A stretch of 64,000 bases of DNA from Rhodospirillum rubrum ATCC 11170 (GCF_000013085.1 NC_007643.1:505001-569000); one strand, 5' to 3'; shown: positions 17,974-25,636, counted from the first letter of the stretch. The notes: a model not told the origin generated them from the letters alone. Translations and numbers: made by a program.

Positions 17974-18942
17974 TCAACCGCGCGGCGCGGCGGCGCGGCG
18001 CAGGCGGTCGTTGATGGCGGCGGCTAGGCCGTCGCCGGGGTCGGTTTCGGGAATCGGCGAGACGGCGATGGTGGCCGGATGGTCGGCATCCAGGGCGCGC
18101 AGCATGGAAAACAGATTGGCCGCGGCCTCGCGCAGGTCGCCGCTGGGCGAAAGCGACAGCGTCGCCCCGGCCACCGGGCCAAAGCCGAGCAGCACCTCGC
18201 CCGGACCGATGGCGCTGGCGTTCAGGCGCACGCGGGCGGTGGGGGCGTAGTGGCTGAGCAACTGGCCGGGCGAGCGCGGCGCGGTCGGATCGCTAGGCGT
18301 CGCCGACGGGCGATCCACCGGCTCGCCCAGCACCTCGGCCAGCATCGCCCGGCTGATGGCGCCCGGGCGCAACAGCAGGGCGCGCGGGGTCGACAGGTCA
18401 AGGACGGTGCTTTCCAGGCCGACGCCGCAGGCCCCGCCGTCGAGCACCAGATCGACGCGCCCGCCCAATCCCTCGCGCACATGGGCCGCCGTCGTCGGGC
18501 TGACGGCGCCCGATGGATTGGCGCTGGGGGCGGCCAGCGGCAGGGCGCAGGCGCGCAGCAACTCCAGGGCCAGGGGGTGGTCGGGGCAGCGGATGGCGGC
18601 GGTGTCAAGGCCGGCGCTGACCAGCAGCGACAAGCGGCACCCGGCGCGGCGCGGCAGCACCAGGGTCAGCGGTCCGGGCCAAAAGGCGGCGGCCAGACGC
18701 TCGGCCCGGCCATCGACCGCCACATGGGCGCGGGCGGCGTCAAGGTCGGGGAGGTGGACGATCAGCGGGTTGAAGCTGGGGCGGCCCTTGGCGGCATAGA
18801 TCGAGGCCACCGCCGTGTCGTCCAGGGCGTTGGCCCCCAGGCCATAGACGGTTTCGGTGGGAAAGGCGACAAGGCCGCCCGCCGCCAGGATCCTTGCCGC
18901 CTGGGCGAGCGCCGCGCCCTCGGGCGGAAGCGGACTGGTCAC
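17974..18942 (-). CDS. L-threonylcarbamoyladenylate synthase (Sua5/YwlC/YrdC family)
   Basis: Makes threonylcarbamoyl-AMP for t6A37 modification of ANN-decoding tRNAs. The 322-residue product is Sua5-like, with a YrdC domain (FPTETVYGLGANA, KGRPSFNPLIVH, FWPGPLTLVL, APSANPSGAVSPTTAAHV) and a C-terminal Sua5 domain (about residues 200-322, starting SPGQLLSHYAPTA). The start is the GTG at 18942, which overlaps the cysQ stop as GTGA; an ATG further upstream would run deep into cysQ. The coupling to cysQ means both come from one transcript. Confidence 0.92.
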   Translation of the reverse strand: MTSPLPPEGAALAQAARILAAGGLVAFPTETVYGLGANALDDTAVASIYAAKGRPSFNPLIVHLPDLDAARAHVAVDGRAERLAAAFWPGPLTLVLPRRAGCRLSLLVSAGLDTAAIRCPDHPLALELLRACALPLAAPSANPSGAVSPTTAAHVREGLGGRVDLVLDGGACGVGLESTVLDLSTPRALLLRPGAISRAMLAEVLGEPVDRPSATPSDPTAPRSPGQLLSHYAPTARVRLNASAIGPGEVLLGFGPVAGATLSLSPSGDLREAAANLFSMLRALDADHPATIAVSPIPETDPGDGLAAAINDRLRRAAAPRG

Positions 18943-19721
18943 GCCGGCAATCCCCGGGCGACGAAGGGCGGATTGAGGAAATCGCCGCGCTTGGCATAGG
19001 CCAAAGGCTGGCCGTCCAGGGTGAAGACGCCACCGCCGGCGGCGCGCAGCACCGCATGGGCGGCGCAGGTGTCCCATTCATAGGTCGGGCCAAGCCGGGG
19101 ATACAGATCGGCGGTTCCCTCGGCGATGCGGCAGAACTTCAGGCTGCTGCCGGCGGCGATGCGGGCCTTGACCGGAAAGGCGGCGAGAAAGGTCGTCATC
19201 TCGTCGTCCGAGCCATGGCTGCGGCTGGCCAGAACGGTCAATCCGTCCTCGGGCTCCGGGCGGCAGGTGATCGTCCGCGTGCTGTGGCGGCTGCGCATGA
19301 CCGCATGGCCGAGGCCGGCCCCCCAATAGGTGATCTCCAGGGCCGGGCAATGCACGACGCCCAGCACCGGCACGCCGCCGACGACAAGGCCGATATTGAC
19401 CGTGAACTCGCCGTTGCGCTTGACGAATTCCTTGGTGCCGTCCAGCGGGTCGACCAGCCAGAACGGCTGATCGCCGACCACCGGGATATGGCCGGCGGCG
19501 ACGGCTTCCTCGGCGACGATCGGAATGGCCGGGGTCAGCCGGGTCAAGGCCTCGATGATCACCGCTTCCGCCCGGCGGTCGGCCTCGGTAACCGGGGAAT
19601 GGTCGGCCTTGCTTTCAACGGCGAAGGGCGTGGTGTAGACCGCCAGGATCTCCTCGCCCGCCTTTTCGGCGATGGGGATCAGAGCCTGGACAAGGTCTAG
19701 CGGAGCATCGATGTCGATCAT
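18939..19721 (-). CDS. cysQ: 3'(2'),5'-bisphosphate nucleotidase CysQ
   Basis: A 260-residue Mg-dependent phosphatase of the inositol-monophosphatase superfamily that removes phosphate from 3'-phosphoadenosine 5'-phosphate, a by-product of sulfate assimilation. Visible motifs are SPVTEADRRAE, IVAEE, WLVDPLDGTKEF (the DPLDGT metal site) and YEWDTCAAHAVLRAAGG (WDTCA, the second signature). Length is normal. It is the first gene of a two-gene leftward unit with the Sua5 gene. Confidence 0.93.
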   Translation of the reverse strand: MIDIDAPLDLVQALIPIAEKAGEEILAVYTTPFAVESKADHSPVTEADRRAEAVIIEALTRLTPAIPIVAEEAVAAGHIPVVGDQPFWLVDPLDGTKEFVKRNGEFTVNIGLVVGGVPVLGVVHCPALEITYWGAGLGHAVMRSRHSTRTITCRPEPEDGLTVLASRSHGSDDEMTTFLAAFPVKARIAAGSSLKFCRIAEGTADLYPRLGPTYEWDTCAAHAVLRAAGGGVFTLDGQPLAYAKRGDFLNPPFVARGLPA

Positions 19722-19907
19722 GGAAAGGCCGCTTGCCGTCAGGTGAAAAGGAGCCGCGCCCGACCCGGCAGGCCCCGGGTGACGAAAACCGGGGACGGGC
19801 CGACGCCGGCCAAAGGTCGAACCCCGGACCGGGCGCTGTCAAGCGCTGTTGCCGGCAAATGTCTTTTTCGCCGAGCGGTCGCTCGGCCTTTTGGTTTGCG
19901 GCGGCCT

Positions 19908-20354
19908 TCAGTTCTGGCAGCGGCGATAGCTTTCCCGGGAATTGGATTTGAGGTTGGTCTTGGTCAGGGTATTGCCCGAAATGGTGACGATGGCGTCATA
20001 GCCTTCGGTGGGGAAGAGATGGCTGACCTTGAACAGAACCCGGTAGGATTTGGGCGAGGCATAGGAGAATTTGCCGCGGGCGAAGCCCCAACTGCCATCG
20101 GATTTGCGCCAGCGATAGCCGCCGTTGGAAAAGATCAGCATCTCGGCGGTGTCGGCCTTGCAGCGCCCGCTGACCGCCCAAACCCCCTTCATGTTTTCGG
20201 GGGCGTCATCGTGCCAGATCAGCCGCCCGAGGCTGGACTCGGGCTCCTCCTTGGGCGCGGGCGGCTCGGATTGGGCCCGGGCCGGGGCGGCAAGGCACAG
20301 CGAAGAGGCCACCAACAACAGCCACAGACCGAGTGATGGCGCGGGCCGGATCAT
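19908..20354 (-). CDS. Secreted protein of unknown function linked to AmmeMemoRadiSam genes
   Basis: A 148-residue protein with a signal peptide (LGLWLLLVASSLCLAAPARA). The mature part has two Cys, SGRCKADTAEMLIFSNGGY and SYRRCQN at the very end, separated by a beta-rich stretch reminiscent of small periplasmic or lipocalin-like domains. The family is not recognised. The start at 20354 has AAGGAGA upstream. It begins 13 nt after the AMMECR1 stop and so belongs to the same leftward transcript as Memo and AMMECR1, which makes it a candidate partner or substrate of that system. That role is inference from position only. Confidence 0.75.
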   Translation of the reverse strand: MIRPAPSLGLWLLLVASSLCLAAPARAQSEPPAPKEEPESSLGRLIWHDDAPENMKGVWAVSGRCKADTAEMLIFSNGGYRWRKSDGSWGFARGKFSYASPKSYRVLFKVSHLFPTEGYDAIVTISGNTLTKTNLKSNSRESYRRCQN

Positions 20355-20367
20355 GAAAAGGTCTCCT

Positions 20368-21132
20368 TCAAGCAAAAGGGGGGCGTGGCTCGGTGAAGGG
20401 GCGGGCGACCGAGCGGGCGGTGAAGCGGTCAAGCGTCAGGGTCGGGCTCCAGTAATCGGGGGGAAAGCCGGCCTTACGCTTAAGATGGGCCACGAAATCG
20501 CGCGGATCGGCAAGGCTTTCCCAAACCTGGGGCAGGAACAGCCCGCGCCGCCCGCGGTCCGACAGGATCAGCCCGTCGACTCCGGGGGTGAGTTGGGCGA
20601 TCAGATCGTCCTCGTCGATCACTCGCATGCGGTGGGGGCGGGTGAGCACCGCCACCGACAGGGCGAGGGCGGGCAGTTCCGACGGGGTGATCCGGGAAAA
20701 ACGCGGATCGCGGGTCGCCGCCGCCCAGGCGTTGGCGATCACATCGACGGCCAGCGGGCGATAGGCGGCGGGCGAGCCGATGCAGCCGCGCAGGGCGCCG
20801 GCGCGGCTGAGCGTCACGAAGGACGCGCCGTTTTCACGCAAGGGCGGGGGCTCGGCGTCCAGCCGGGGGGCGGTCAGGGCGCCTTCGCGCAAGCTGCGGC
20901 CGATCCCCTCGGCGGCCAGGGTCAGAAGCCGGGCGCCATGGTCGCGGGTGGCGCGGATCGCCAGATCCTCCCCACCTTCTGCCCCACCGTCGGCCCCGTC
21001 GTCGGTTTCGCCGCCGGGGTCGGCCGGGATGGCGTTTTTCGCCGCGTCGTCACGGGGCGCGCCCTCGGGGTCGGTGTTCTCGGGGTCGGCGGGACTCCCC
21101 TCCGACAGCGGGGTGGAGTGCTTGGGCATCAT
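20368..21132 (-). CDS. amrA: AMMECR1-domain protein (AmmeMemoRadiSam component A)
   Basis: A 254-residue protein with the AMMECR1 fold at about residues 60-240. Signatures are GASFVTLSRAGALRGCIGS (the LRGCIG motif is diagnostic), AAATRDPRFSRITPSELPAL, LSVAVLTRP, GVDGLILSDRGRRGLFLPQV and FPPDYW. The first 55 residues are an acidic, Pro/Asp-rich tail. The biochemical role is not settled; in bacteria and archaea the family occurs with Memo and a radical SAM protein. It is 9 nt downstream of the Memo gene and 13 nt upstream of a secreted-protein gene, so the three form one operon. Confidence 0.9.
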   Translation of the reverse strand: MMPKHSTPLSEGSPADPENTDPEGAPRDDAAKNAIPADPGGETDDGADGGAEGGEDLAIRATRDHGARLLTLAAEGIGRSLREGALTAPRLDAEPPPLRENGASFVTLSRAGALRGCIGSPAAYRPLAVDVIANAWAAATRDPRFSRITPSELPALALSVAVLTRPHRMRVIDEDDLIAQLTPGVDGLILSDRGRRGLFLPQVWESLADPRDFVAHLKRKAGFPPDYWSPTLTLDRFTARSVARPFTEPRPPFA

Positions 21133-21141
21133 CGCGGTCCC

Positions 21142-22053
21142 CTATCCCAAAAGATTGGTGGGATCGTAAAACGCCCAGGCGCCATAGCCGACCACCCGGT
21201 CGCGCGGACCGGCCGTATCGCCGGAATTGCGCAGATCCAGGCAGCGGGTCGTCATCCCGGCCGCCCGCGCCAAGCAAAGCAGGCCGCCAAGCGGCACATG
21301 GCCGCAAGCCTCGCGCGGGCCGATGGGGGCGCCGTCCAGGCGGGCGATGGCGGTGGCGGTCCGCCCATCCTGGCGTCGGGCATCCTCGTATTCAAGGTAG
21401 TGGCTCAGGTCGCTGGAAACGACGATCAGGGTTTCGGGCCCTCCCCACACCCGTTCCAGGGCCTGGGCGACCTCTTCGGCGGCGGCCTCGCCACAGACGA
21501 TCGGCACGATCGAAAAGGGACCGAGAATCCGCTGAAGAAAGGGCAGTTCCACTTCCAGGGCGTGTTCGGGGCCATGGGCCTGTTCCAGGCGGCCGACGAA
21601 AGCGAGGTCGCTTAGGCGGTCTTGCCAGGAATGATCCACGGGGACGGGGCCGAGCGGGCTGTCATAGGCGCGGGTTCCGCTTAGCGCCAGACCGCGAAAG
21701 GCCAAGCGGTGCGAGGGTCCCAGCACCACCACGCGGTGGATGGCGTCGCGGTGACGGGCCAGGGGGGCGAAGGCATGGGCGGCGGTCGGTCCCGAATAGG
21801 CCAGCCCGGCGTGGGGGGCGACCACCGCCTTGGGCCGCAGCGGGGCGGGCGACGCCTTGACGCCGGCCAGCAGGCTGTCCACCTCTTGGGCAAGCTGGGC
21901 CGGGTCGCCGGGATAGAAACGACCGGCCACCGCCATCGGCCGATCGGCCAGAAGCGGGCCGCGCGTTGGGGCCGAGGGGGATTGGCCCAAGGGATCCCCG
22001 GGGCCATCCTGGGGTCGGCTAGGCGCTTCTGCGGGCGTTGTGGTTTCGCACAT
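21142..22053 (-). CDS. amrB: Memo-family protein (AmmeMemoRadiSam component B)
   Basis: A 303-residue member of the Memo family, related in fold to LigB-type non-haem iron dioxygenases. It contains AGRFYPGDPAQLAQEVD, VVAPHAGLAYSGPTAAHAF, VVVLGPSHRLAF, EHALEVELPFLQR, PIVCGE and LIVVSSDLSHYLEYEDARR; the His residues in PHAG, GPSH, EHALEVELPF and SHY are the expected metal ligands. A non-conserved 35-residue N-terminal stretch precedes the domain, and an internal ATG at 21936 (MAVAGRFYP) is an alternative start. It heads the leftward operon, with a palindrome 39 nt upstream of its start codon. Confidence 0.9.
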   Translation of the reverse strand: MCETTTPAEAPSRPQDGPGDPLGQSPSAPTRGPLLADRPMAVAGRFYPGDPAQLAQEVDSLLAGVKASPAPLRPKAVVAPHAGLAYSGPTAAHAFAPLARHRDAIHRVVVLGPSHRLAFRGLALSGTRAYDSPLGPVPVDHSWQDRLSDLAFVGRLEQAHGPEHALEVELPFLQRILGPFSIVPIVCGEAAAEEVAQALERVWGGPETLIVVSSDLSHYLEYEDARRQDGRTATAIARLDGAPIGPREACGHVPLGGLLCLARAAGMTTRCLDLRNSGDTAGPRDRVVGYGAWAFYDPTNLLG

Positions 22054-22091
22054 CGGTCACGCTTTCTTTCCAGCATCGGACCCGGGCGCCA

Positions 22092-22108
22092 CAACTGTAG
22101 CACAGTTG
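22092..22108. promoter_or_regulatory. Operator-like palindrome between divergent AmmeMemoRadiSam genes
   Basis: Perfect 7-bp arms CAACTGT / ACAGTTG around AGC, in the 153-nt gap between memo (leftward) and the radical SAM gene (rightward). Its position fits a dimeric repressor controlling both transcripts. No regulator gene is adjacent. Confidence 0.45.
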
Positions 22109-22206
22109 GCGAGAAGAGAAGATATCAACGATGAATTCCCCGGGAACGCGAACAAAACAGCACCGGGGTGGGTCTATCCCAGCGTGATCAAAAGGATTAA
22201 ACCACG

Positions 22207-23319
22207 GTGGACAAGGATTGGGGCGACGCTATCCGTCCGGCTCGCTACTGGCATCGGCAAGGCGCCGATCATGCGGTGTGCGATCTGTGCCCGCGCCATT
22301 GCCGCCTGGGCCCCGGACAGCGCGGGCTATGTTTCGTCCGCGCCAATATCGAGGGGGTTATGGTGCTGACGGGGGCCGGGCGCTCCTCGGGGTTTTGTGT
22401 CGATCCGATCGAGAAGAAGCCGCTCGCCCATTTCCTGCCCGGCACGCCGGTGCTGTCGTTCGGCGGGGCGGGGTGCAATCTGACCTGTGCGGGCTGCCAG
22501 AATTGGCGCCTGTCGCGGGCGCGTTCGATGGATCGGCTGGGGGGGACCACCAGCCCGCGGGCCATCGCCGATCTGGCCCTTGGCCTGGGCTGCCGCTCGG
22601 TGGCCTTCACCTATAATGATCCGGTGATTGCCTGCGAAGAGGTGATCGACGTGGCCCTGGCCTGCCGCGATCGCGGGCTGCGCACGGTGGCGGTGACGGC
22701 GGGCTATATCGACCCCGCTCCGGCGCGGGATTTCTTCGCGGTGATGGACGCCGCCAATGTCGATCTCAAGGCCTTTCGCGAAGACGGCTACCGCAAGCTG
22801 ACCTCGGCCCACCTTGGCCCGGTGCTGGAGACCTTGCGCTTTCTGGCCGGAGAAGCCGCCGTGTGGCTGGAAATCACCACCCTGCTGATCCCCGGCCGCA
22901 ATGACGGCGACGAGGAACTGGCCGATCTCGTGGCCTTTGTCGCGGCGGATCTGGGGCGCGAGGTGCCCTTGCACTTCACCGCCTTCCACCCCGACCACCG
23001 GCTGAGCGCGCTGCCGGCCACCCCGGCGGCCACCTTGCTGCGCGCCCGCGAAATCGCCCGCGCCGCCGGCCTCGCCCATGTCTATCTGGGCAATCTGCCC
23101 GCCGGCGCCTTGGGCGGGGCGGAAGACGGCGAGACCACCCTTTGCGTCGGCTGCGGCGCGCCGCTGATCGGCCGGCGCGGCTATGCCATCACCGGCTGGG
23201 CGCTGGACGACAGCGGCCATTGCCTGGGCTGCGGCCGGGCCTTGGCCGGGGTGATCGAAGGCCCCCCAGGCACCTGGGGCCCCCGCCGCCTGCCCGTGCC
23301 GGGGGTGGCAAGCGGTTAG
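22207..23319 (+). CDS. amrS: AmmeMemoRadiSam system radical SAM enzyme
   Basis: A 370-residue radical SAM protein of the AmmeMemoRadiSam type. The N-terminal CDLCPRHCRLGPGQRGLCFVR is a cysteine cluster; the radical SAM core has CNLTCAGCQNW (C-x3-C-x2-C), followed by FTYNDPVIACEEVIDVA and VDLKAFREDGYRKL. A C-terminal zinc-ribbon-like pair (CVGCGAPLIGR and CLGCGRAL) completes the family layout. The start is GTG at 22207. It is divergent from the memo-AMMECR1 operon, so all three components are present. The reaction is not established; GTG usage and the weak ribosome site suggest low expression. Confidence 0.92.
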   Translation: MDKDWGDAIRPARYWHRQGADHAVCDLCPRHCRLGPGQRGLCFVRANIEGVMVLTGAGRSSGFCVDPIEKKPLAHFLPGTPVLSFGGAGCNLTCAGCQNWRLSRARSMDRLGGTTSPRAIADLALGLGCRSVAFTYNDPVIACEEVIDVALACRDRGLRTVAVTAGYIDPAPARDFFAVMDAANVDLKAFREDGYRKLTSAHLGPVLETLRFLAGEAAVWLEITTLLIPGRNDGDEELADLVAFVAADLGREVPLHFTAFHPDHRLSALPATPAATLLRAREIARAAGLAHVYLGNLPAGALGGAEDGETTLCVGCGAPLIGRRGYAITGWALDDSGHCLGCGRALAGVIEGPPGTWGPRRLPVPGVASG

Positions 23320-23339
23320 GGCGCGGGGGATTCCCCATC

Positions 23340-23500
23340 GCCGGGGGCGAAAACGCACTCAGGGGACCCGATGCCTCGGGCCCCCTGGGCGAGAAAGAGC
23401 GTAATCGCTCCAACTGTCACTTACGTTTTATTCCATGGATGTCCCGCTTTTAGGAAAAACGGGAGAACCGTCCCACACGGCCATGGTAGAGTGCGATCAC
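23340..23500 (-). ncRNA. Type II-C tracrRNA with a split anti-repeat
   Basis: Read on the minus strand, 23492-23468 matches 24 of 25 positions complementary to the right-hand part of the CRISPR repeat (starting ACTCTACCATGGC). After a 29-nt insertion (23467-23439) that folds as TCCCG/CGGGA plus TTTT/AAAA, the other end of the anti-repeat follows as CCATGGAA (23438-23431). Then come a nexus-like hairpin GAGCG-ATTA-CGCTC (23410-23397) and a terminator-like hairpin (23387-23360) before GCGTTTTC. Anti-repeat first and terminator last is the usual tracrRNA order, which fixes the strand. An extended -10-like TGTGATAGG lies just upstream. Ends are estimates. Confidence 0.8.
23360..23387 (-). terminator. 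Terminator hairpin of the tracrRNA
   Basis: On the minus strand CAGGGGGCCCGA pairs with TCGGGTCCCCTG (G-U tolerated) around a 4-nt loop, then AGTGCGTTTTCG. It sits between the convergent ends of the radical SAM gene and the tracrRNA and could also act on the former. Confidence 0.65.
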
Positions 23501-23505
23501 CCTAT

Positions 23506-23555
23506 CACACCTCTTTGATTTGTAAAGGGGCACACCTCTTTGATCTGTAAAGGGG
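23506..23555 (+). repeat. Tandem 25-bp repeat upstream of cas1
   Basis: Two adjoining 25-bp copies (23506-23530, 23531-23555) differ at one base. Each begins CACACCTCTTTGAT and ends TGTAAAGGGG, and each has short inverted arms (CCTCTTT / AAAGGGG). The second copy supplies the cas1 ribosome site. The pair lies between the divergent tracrRNA and cas1 starts, so it could influence both. Confidence 0.85.
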
Positions 23556-23561
23556 GCAGGC

Positions 23562-24524
23562 ATGGCCGTGATCGAGATCGCCACGCGCGGAACCCTGGTA
23601 TCGGTCTGCGATCGGGTTCTGTCGATCGGCGACACCCTAATTCCCGCCGACGAGATTGATCTGCTGATCGCCCAGGTCCCGGCGGTGACCCTCACCGGCG
23701 ATGCCTTGGCGCTTTTGGGGCGGGAAGGGATCGAGGTGATCGTTTGCGACGAGCGCCGCCGGCCGCTGGCCACGCTGACGCCGATTTGCGGCCGAGCGGT
23801 GGTGTCGGCGCGGTTGCTGCGGGGCCAAGCGGCGATGACGCCGCGCCGTCGCGGCGCCTTGTGGCGGCAAATCGTGCGGGCCAAGGTGATGGAGCAAGCC
23901 CGGGTGCTTGAGGAAATCGGCGGACCGGCCGAACGATTGCGCCGGCTGGCCGCCACCATCGATATCGACGATCCCGCCAATATCGAGGCCCAGGCCGCCC
24001 GGGCCTATTGGCCGGTTCTGCTAGAGCGGCGAGCGGAAAAGTGGGTACCGCTTTTTCGCGCCATCGCCGCTCTAACTTATTGAATCGAGATCAAAGTTTC
24101 TGCGTTAAATGGATCCCATTTAACGCAGTTTGATCTAGGCGCGGCCTTTCGCCGCCATGGGGGAAACGAGGCCGATACCATGCTTGATTTTGGCTATGCG
24201 GTGCTTCGCGCCGTGGTCGGCCGTTGTCTGCATGGGGCGGGGTTGCACCGCTCGCTTGGCCTGCATCACGACAATGCCGAAAACGACGGCAATCTGGCCG
24301 ATGACCTGCTTGAACCCTTCCGCCCGGCCGTCGACCGTTTGGTTCTGCGGATTGTTGCCGAGGCGGCCCCCATGGACCAACAGGCCCGCCGCCGGTTGGC
24401 CGAGGTGGCGGATTGGCCGGTGGCGATGGGAGGAGAATGGGTGCGCTTGCGCACGGCGGTGGCGCGGGTGGCGCTTTCGTTGCGGACGGTGGTCGAAGGC
24501 GGGCCGGCCAGATTAGAGGGGTGA
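23562..24524 (+). pseudogene. cas1: CRISPR-associated Cas1 (type II-C), interrupted by a palindromic element
   Basis: Cas1 is the integrase subunit that inserts new spacers. The N-terminal part (residues 1-154) ends in IEAQAARAYWPVLL, with the metal-ligand Glu142. The C-terminal part resumes as AAFRRHGGNEADTMLDFGYA and carries the other ligands in GLHHDN and DDLLEPFRP. Between them sits a 114-bp insert bounded by CTAG on both sides (24021 and 24135). The insert is a multiple of three and leaves both halves in the same frame, but contains one TGA at 24081-24083. Removing it exactly would restore YWPVLLGAAFRRH and a 282-residue Cas1 of normal length. As it stands, no single polypeptide has all catalytic residues, so spacer acquisition is probably lost. 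Confidence 0.85.
24021..24138. mobile_element. 114-bp double-hairpin element inserted in cas1 (MITE-like)
   Basis: Two back-to-back hairpins. The first has perfect 11-bp arms TAGAGCGGCGA / TCGCCGCTCTA (24022-24032, 24064-24074) with an inner near-perfect stem. The second has AGATCAAA / TTTGATCT outside and a perfect 13-bp stem CTGCGTTAAATGG / CCATTTAACGCAG inside (24088-24136). CTAG is present at both junctions, as a 4-bp target duplication would give. It encodes nothing. A diverged second copy lies near 62080-62152. Confidence 0.8.
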
Positions 24525-24558
24525 GCGTGAACCATGGTTCACGCTCACCCCTCTAATA
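24513..24558. repeat. 46-bp perfect palindrome covering the cas1 stop codon
   Basis: The left arm 24513-24535 (ATTAGAGGGGTGAGCGTG then AACCA) is the exact reverse complement of 24536-24558. It contains the cas1 TGA. There is no U-tract, so it is not a standard terminator; it could form a cruciform or a very stable mRNA hairpin between cas1 and cas2. Confidence 0.92.
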
Positions 24559-24570
24559 TCCTGATATTGA

Positions 24571-24618
24571 AGCAAATCGTCGTCGCGATCTGCTTCAGAT
24601 CGCTCGGGATTTGCTTTG
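24571..24618. repeat. Nested hairpin between cas1 and cas2
   Basis: Outer stem AAGCAAATC / GATTTGCTT encloses an inner perfect 8-bp stem GCGATCTG / CAGATCGC with a CTT loop. Together with the neighbouring palindrome it fills the 125-nt cas1-cas2 gap, which is normally only a few bases in type II-C operons. It is probably a second inserted palindromic element. Confidence 0.7.
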
Positions 24619-24649
24619 GCTCTGCCCGAGCGGATCGGGAGCCTCAAGG

Positions 24650-24988
24650 ATGCCGGACGGGTGGCGGAAGATGGGAGTGCTGGTGTTTTATGATCTGCCG
24701 GTGGTCAGCCCGGAGCAACGGCTGGCGGCGGTGCGGTTTCACAAATTCCTGCTCGCCGATGGCTTCGAGCGCATGCACTACTCGATCTATGCCCGCTATT
24801 GCGGATCGATGGAACGCGCCGCCACCTATGAACGACGGGTGGAACAGGCCTTGCCCGCCGTCGGGCATGTCAATTTATTGAAATTGACCGATCGCCAGAT
24901 GGTCGGCATGCGCAAATGGATCCGTGGCAACTACCGAGCCCCGGAAAATGCCGAGTTCGTGCCCCCAGCCCAGTATCAACTCTTCTGA
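24650..24988 (+). CDS. cas2: CRISPR-associated Cas2 (type II-C)
   Basis: A 112-residue ferredoxin-fold protein that forms the centre of the Cas1-Cas2 integration complex. Core motifs are MGVLVFYDLPVVSPEQR with the usual Asp after the first strand, FHKFLLADGFERMHYSIYAR, and VGHVNLLKLTDRQMVGM. The start is taken at 24650; ATG at 24671 (MGVLVFYD) is equally good by homology. The gene is intact, but its partner cas1 is interrupted and the palindromes upstream may reduce its translation from the cas1 message. The array follows 67 nt after the stop. Confidence 0.92.
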   Translation: MPDGWRKMGVLVFYDLPVVSPEQRLAAVRFHKFLLADGFERMHYSIYARYCGSMERAATYERRVEQALPAVGHVNLLKLTDRQMVGMRKWIRGNYRAPENAEFVPPAQYQLF

Positions 24989-25055
24989 ACGTCCTGGCCC
25001 CTGCACGAAAAAACGCCCGAATCCTCAAGAAAATCAAGAGGATCCGGGCGGTACA

Positions 25056-25553
25056 ACTCTACCATGGCGGTGTGGGACGGGGCCATGGAACCGTGGCGGC
25101 GACCAATGCGGCATTCGAGCTACTCTACCATGGCGGTGTGGGACGGGGCCATGGAACGGCTGGCGCTTTCGACCGGCTACGTCATGGACTCTACCATGGC
25201 GGTGTGGGACGGGGCCATGGAACCGGGTAGATAGGCGCAATCGGTTCTCGGATACTCTACCATGGCGGTGTGGGACGGGGCCATGGAACGGCGAGCCGTG
25301 CGCACCGGTCCTCCCCCCAACTCTACCATGGCGGTGTGGGACGGGGCCATGGAACCATGAAAGGAATGCCCAGATGAGCAAATCCACTCTACCATGGCGG
25401 TGTGGGACGGGGCCATGGAACTGATCCAGTCATCGCCCATCCCGGCCTGGGACTCTACCATGGCGGTGTGGGACGGGGCCATGGAACGTCACCAGGGCGA
25501 TGCCGATCACCCGCACGACTCTACCATGGCGGTGTGGGACGGGACCATGGTCA
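25056..25553 (-). CRISPR. Type II-C CRISPR array, 8 repeats and 7 spacers
   Basis: 36-bp repeats at 25056, 25122, 25188, 25254, 25320, 25386, 25452 and 25518, exact 66-bp period, 30-bp spacers. Repeats 1-7 are identical; repeat 8 is altered at its cas9-proximal end. Read on the minus strand the repeat starts GTTCCATGG and ends TGGTAGAGT. That ending resembles the extended -10 promoter (TGnTAnnnT) seen at the end of type II-C repeats in Neisseria and Campylobacter, and it agrees with the tracrRNA strand. Each repeat carries CCATGG near both ends and can fold on itself (CCATGGC / GCCATGG). Confidence 0.96.
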
Positions 25554-25636
25554 CCGCCCATTCCAATCCTTGACCCTCAACGCCTCAAGGCGGGTGATGC
25601 GGCTAGGAAAAATAGCGGTTTGGAAGCGGAGGCAAC

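Noticed and set aside
19870-19887. GCCGAGC / GCTCGGC hairpin after the secreted-protein gene
   Set aside because: The T-run lies on the plus-strand side, but the gene that ends there is leftward; no rightward gene needs it.
25554-25636. A second tracrRNA beside the degenerate repeat
   Set aside because: The degenerate copy has the same orientation as the array repeats, so it is a repeat rather than an anti-repeat, and no nexus or terminator follows.
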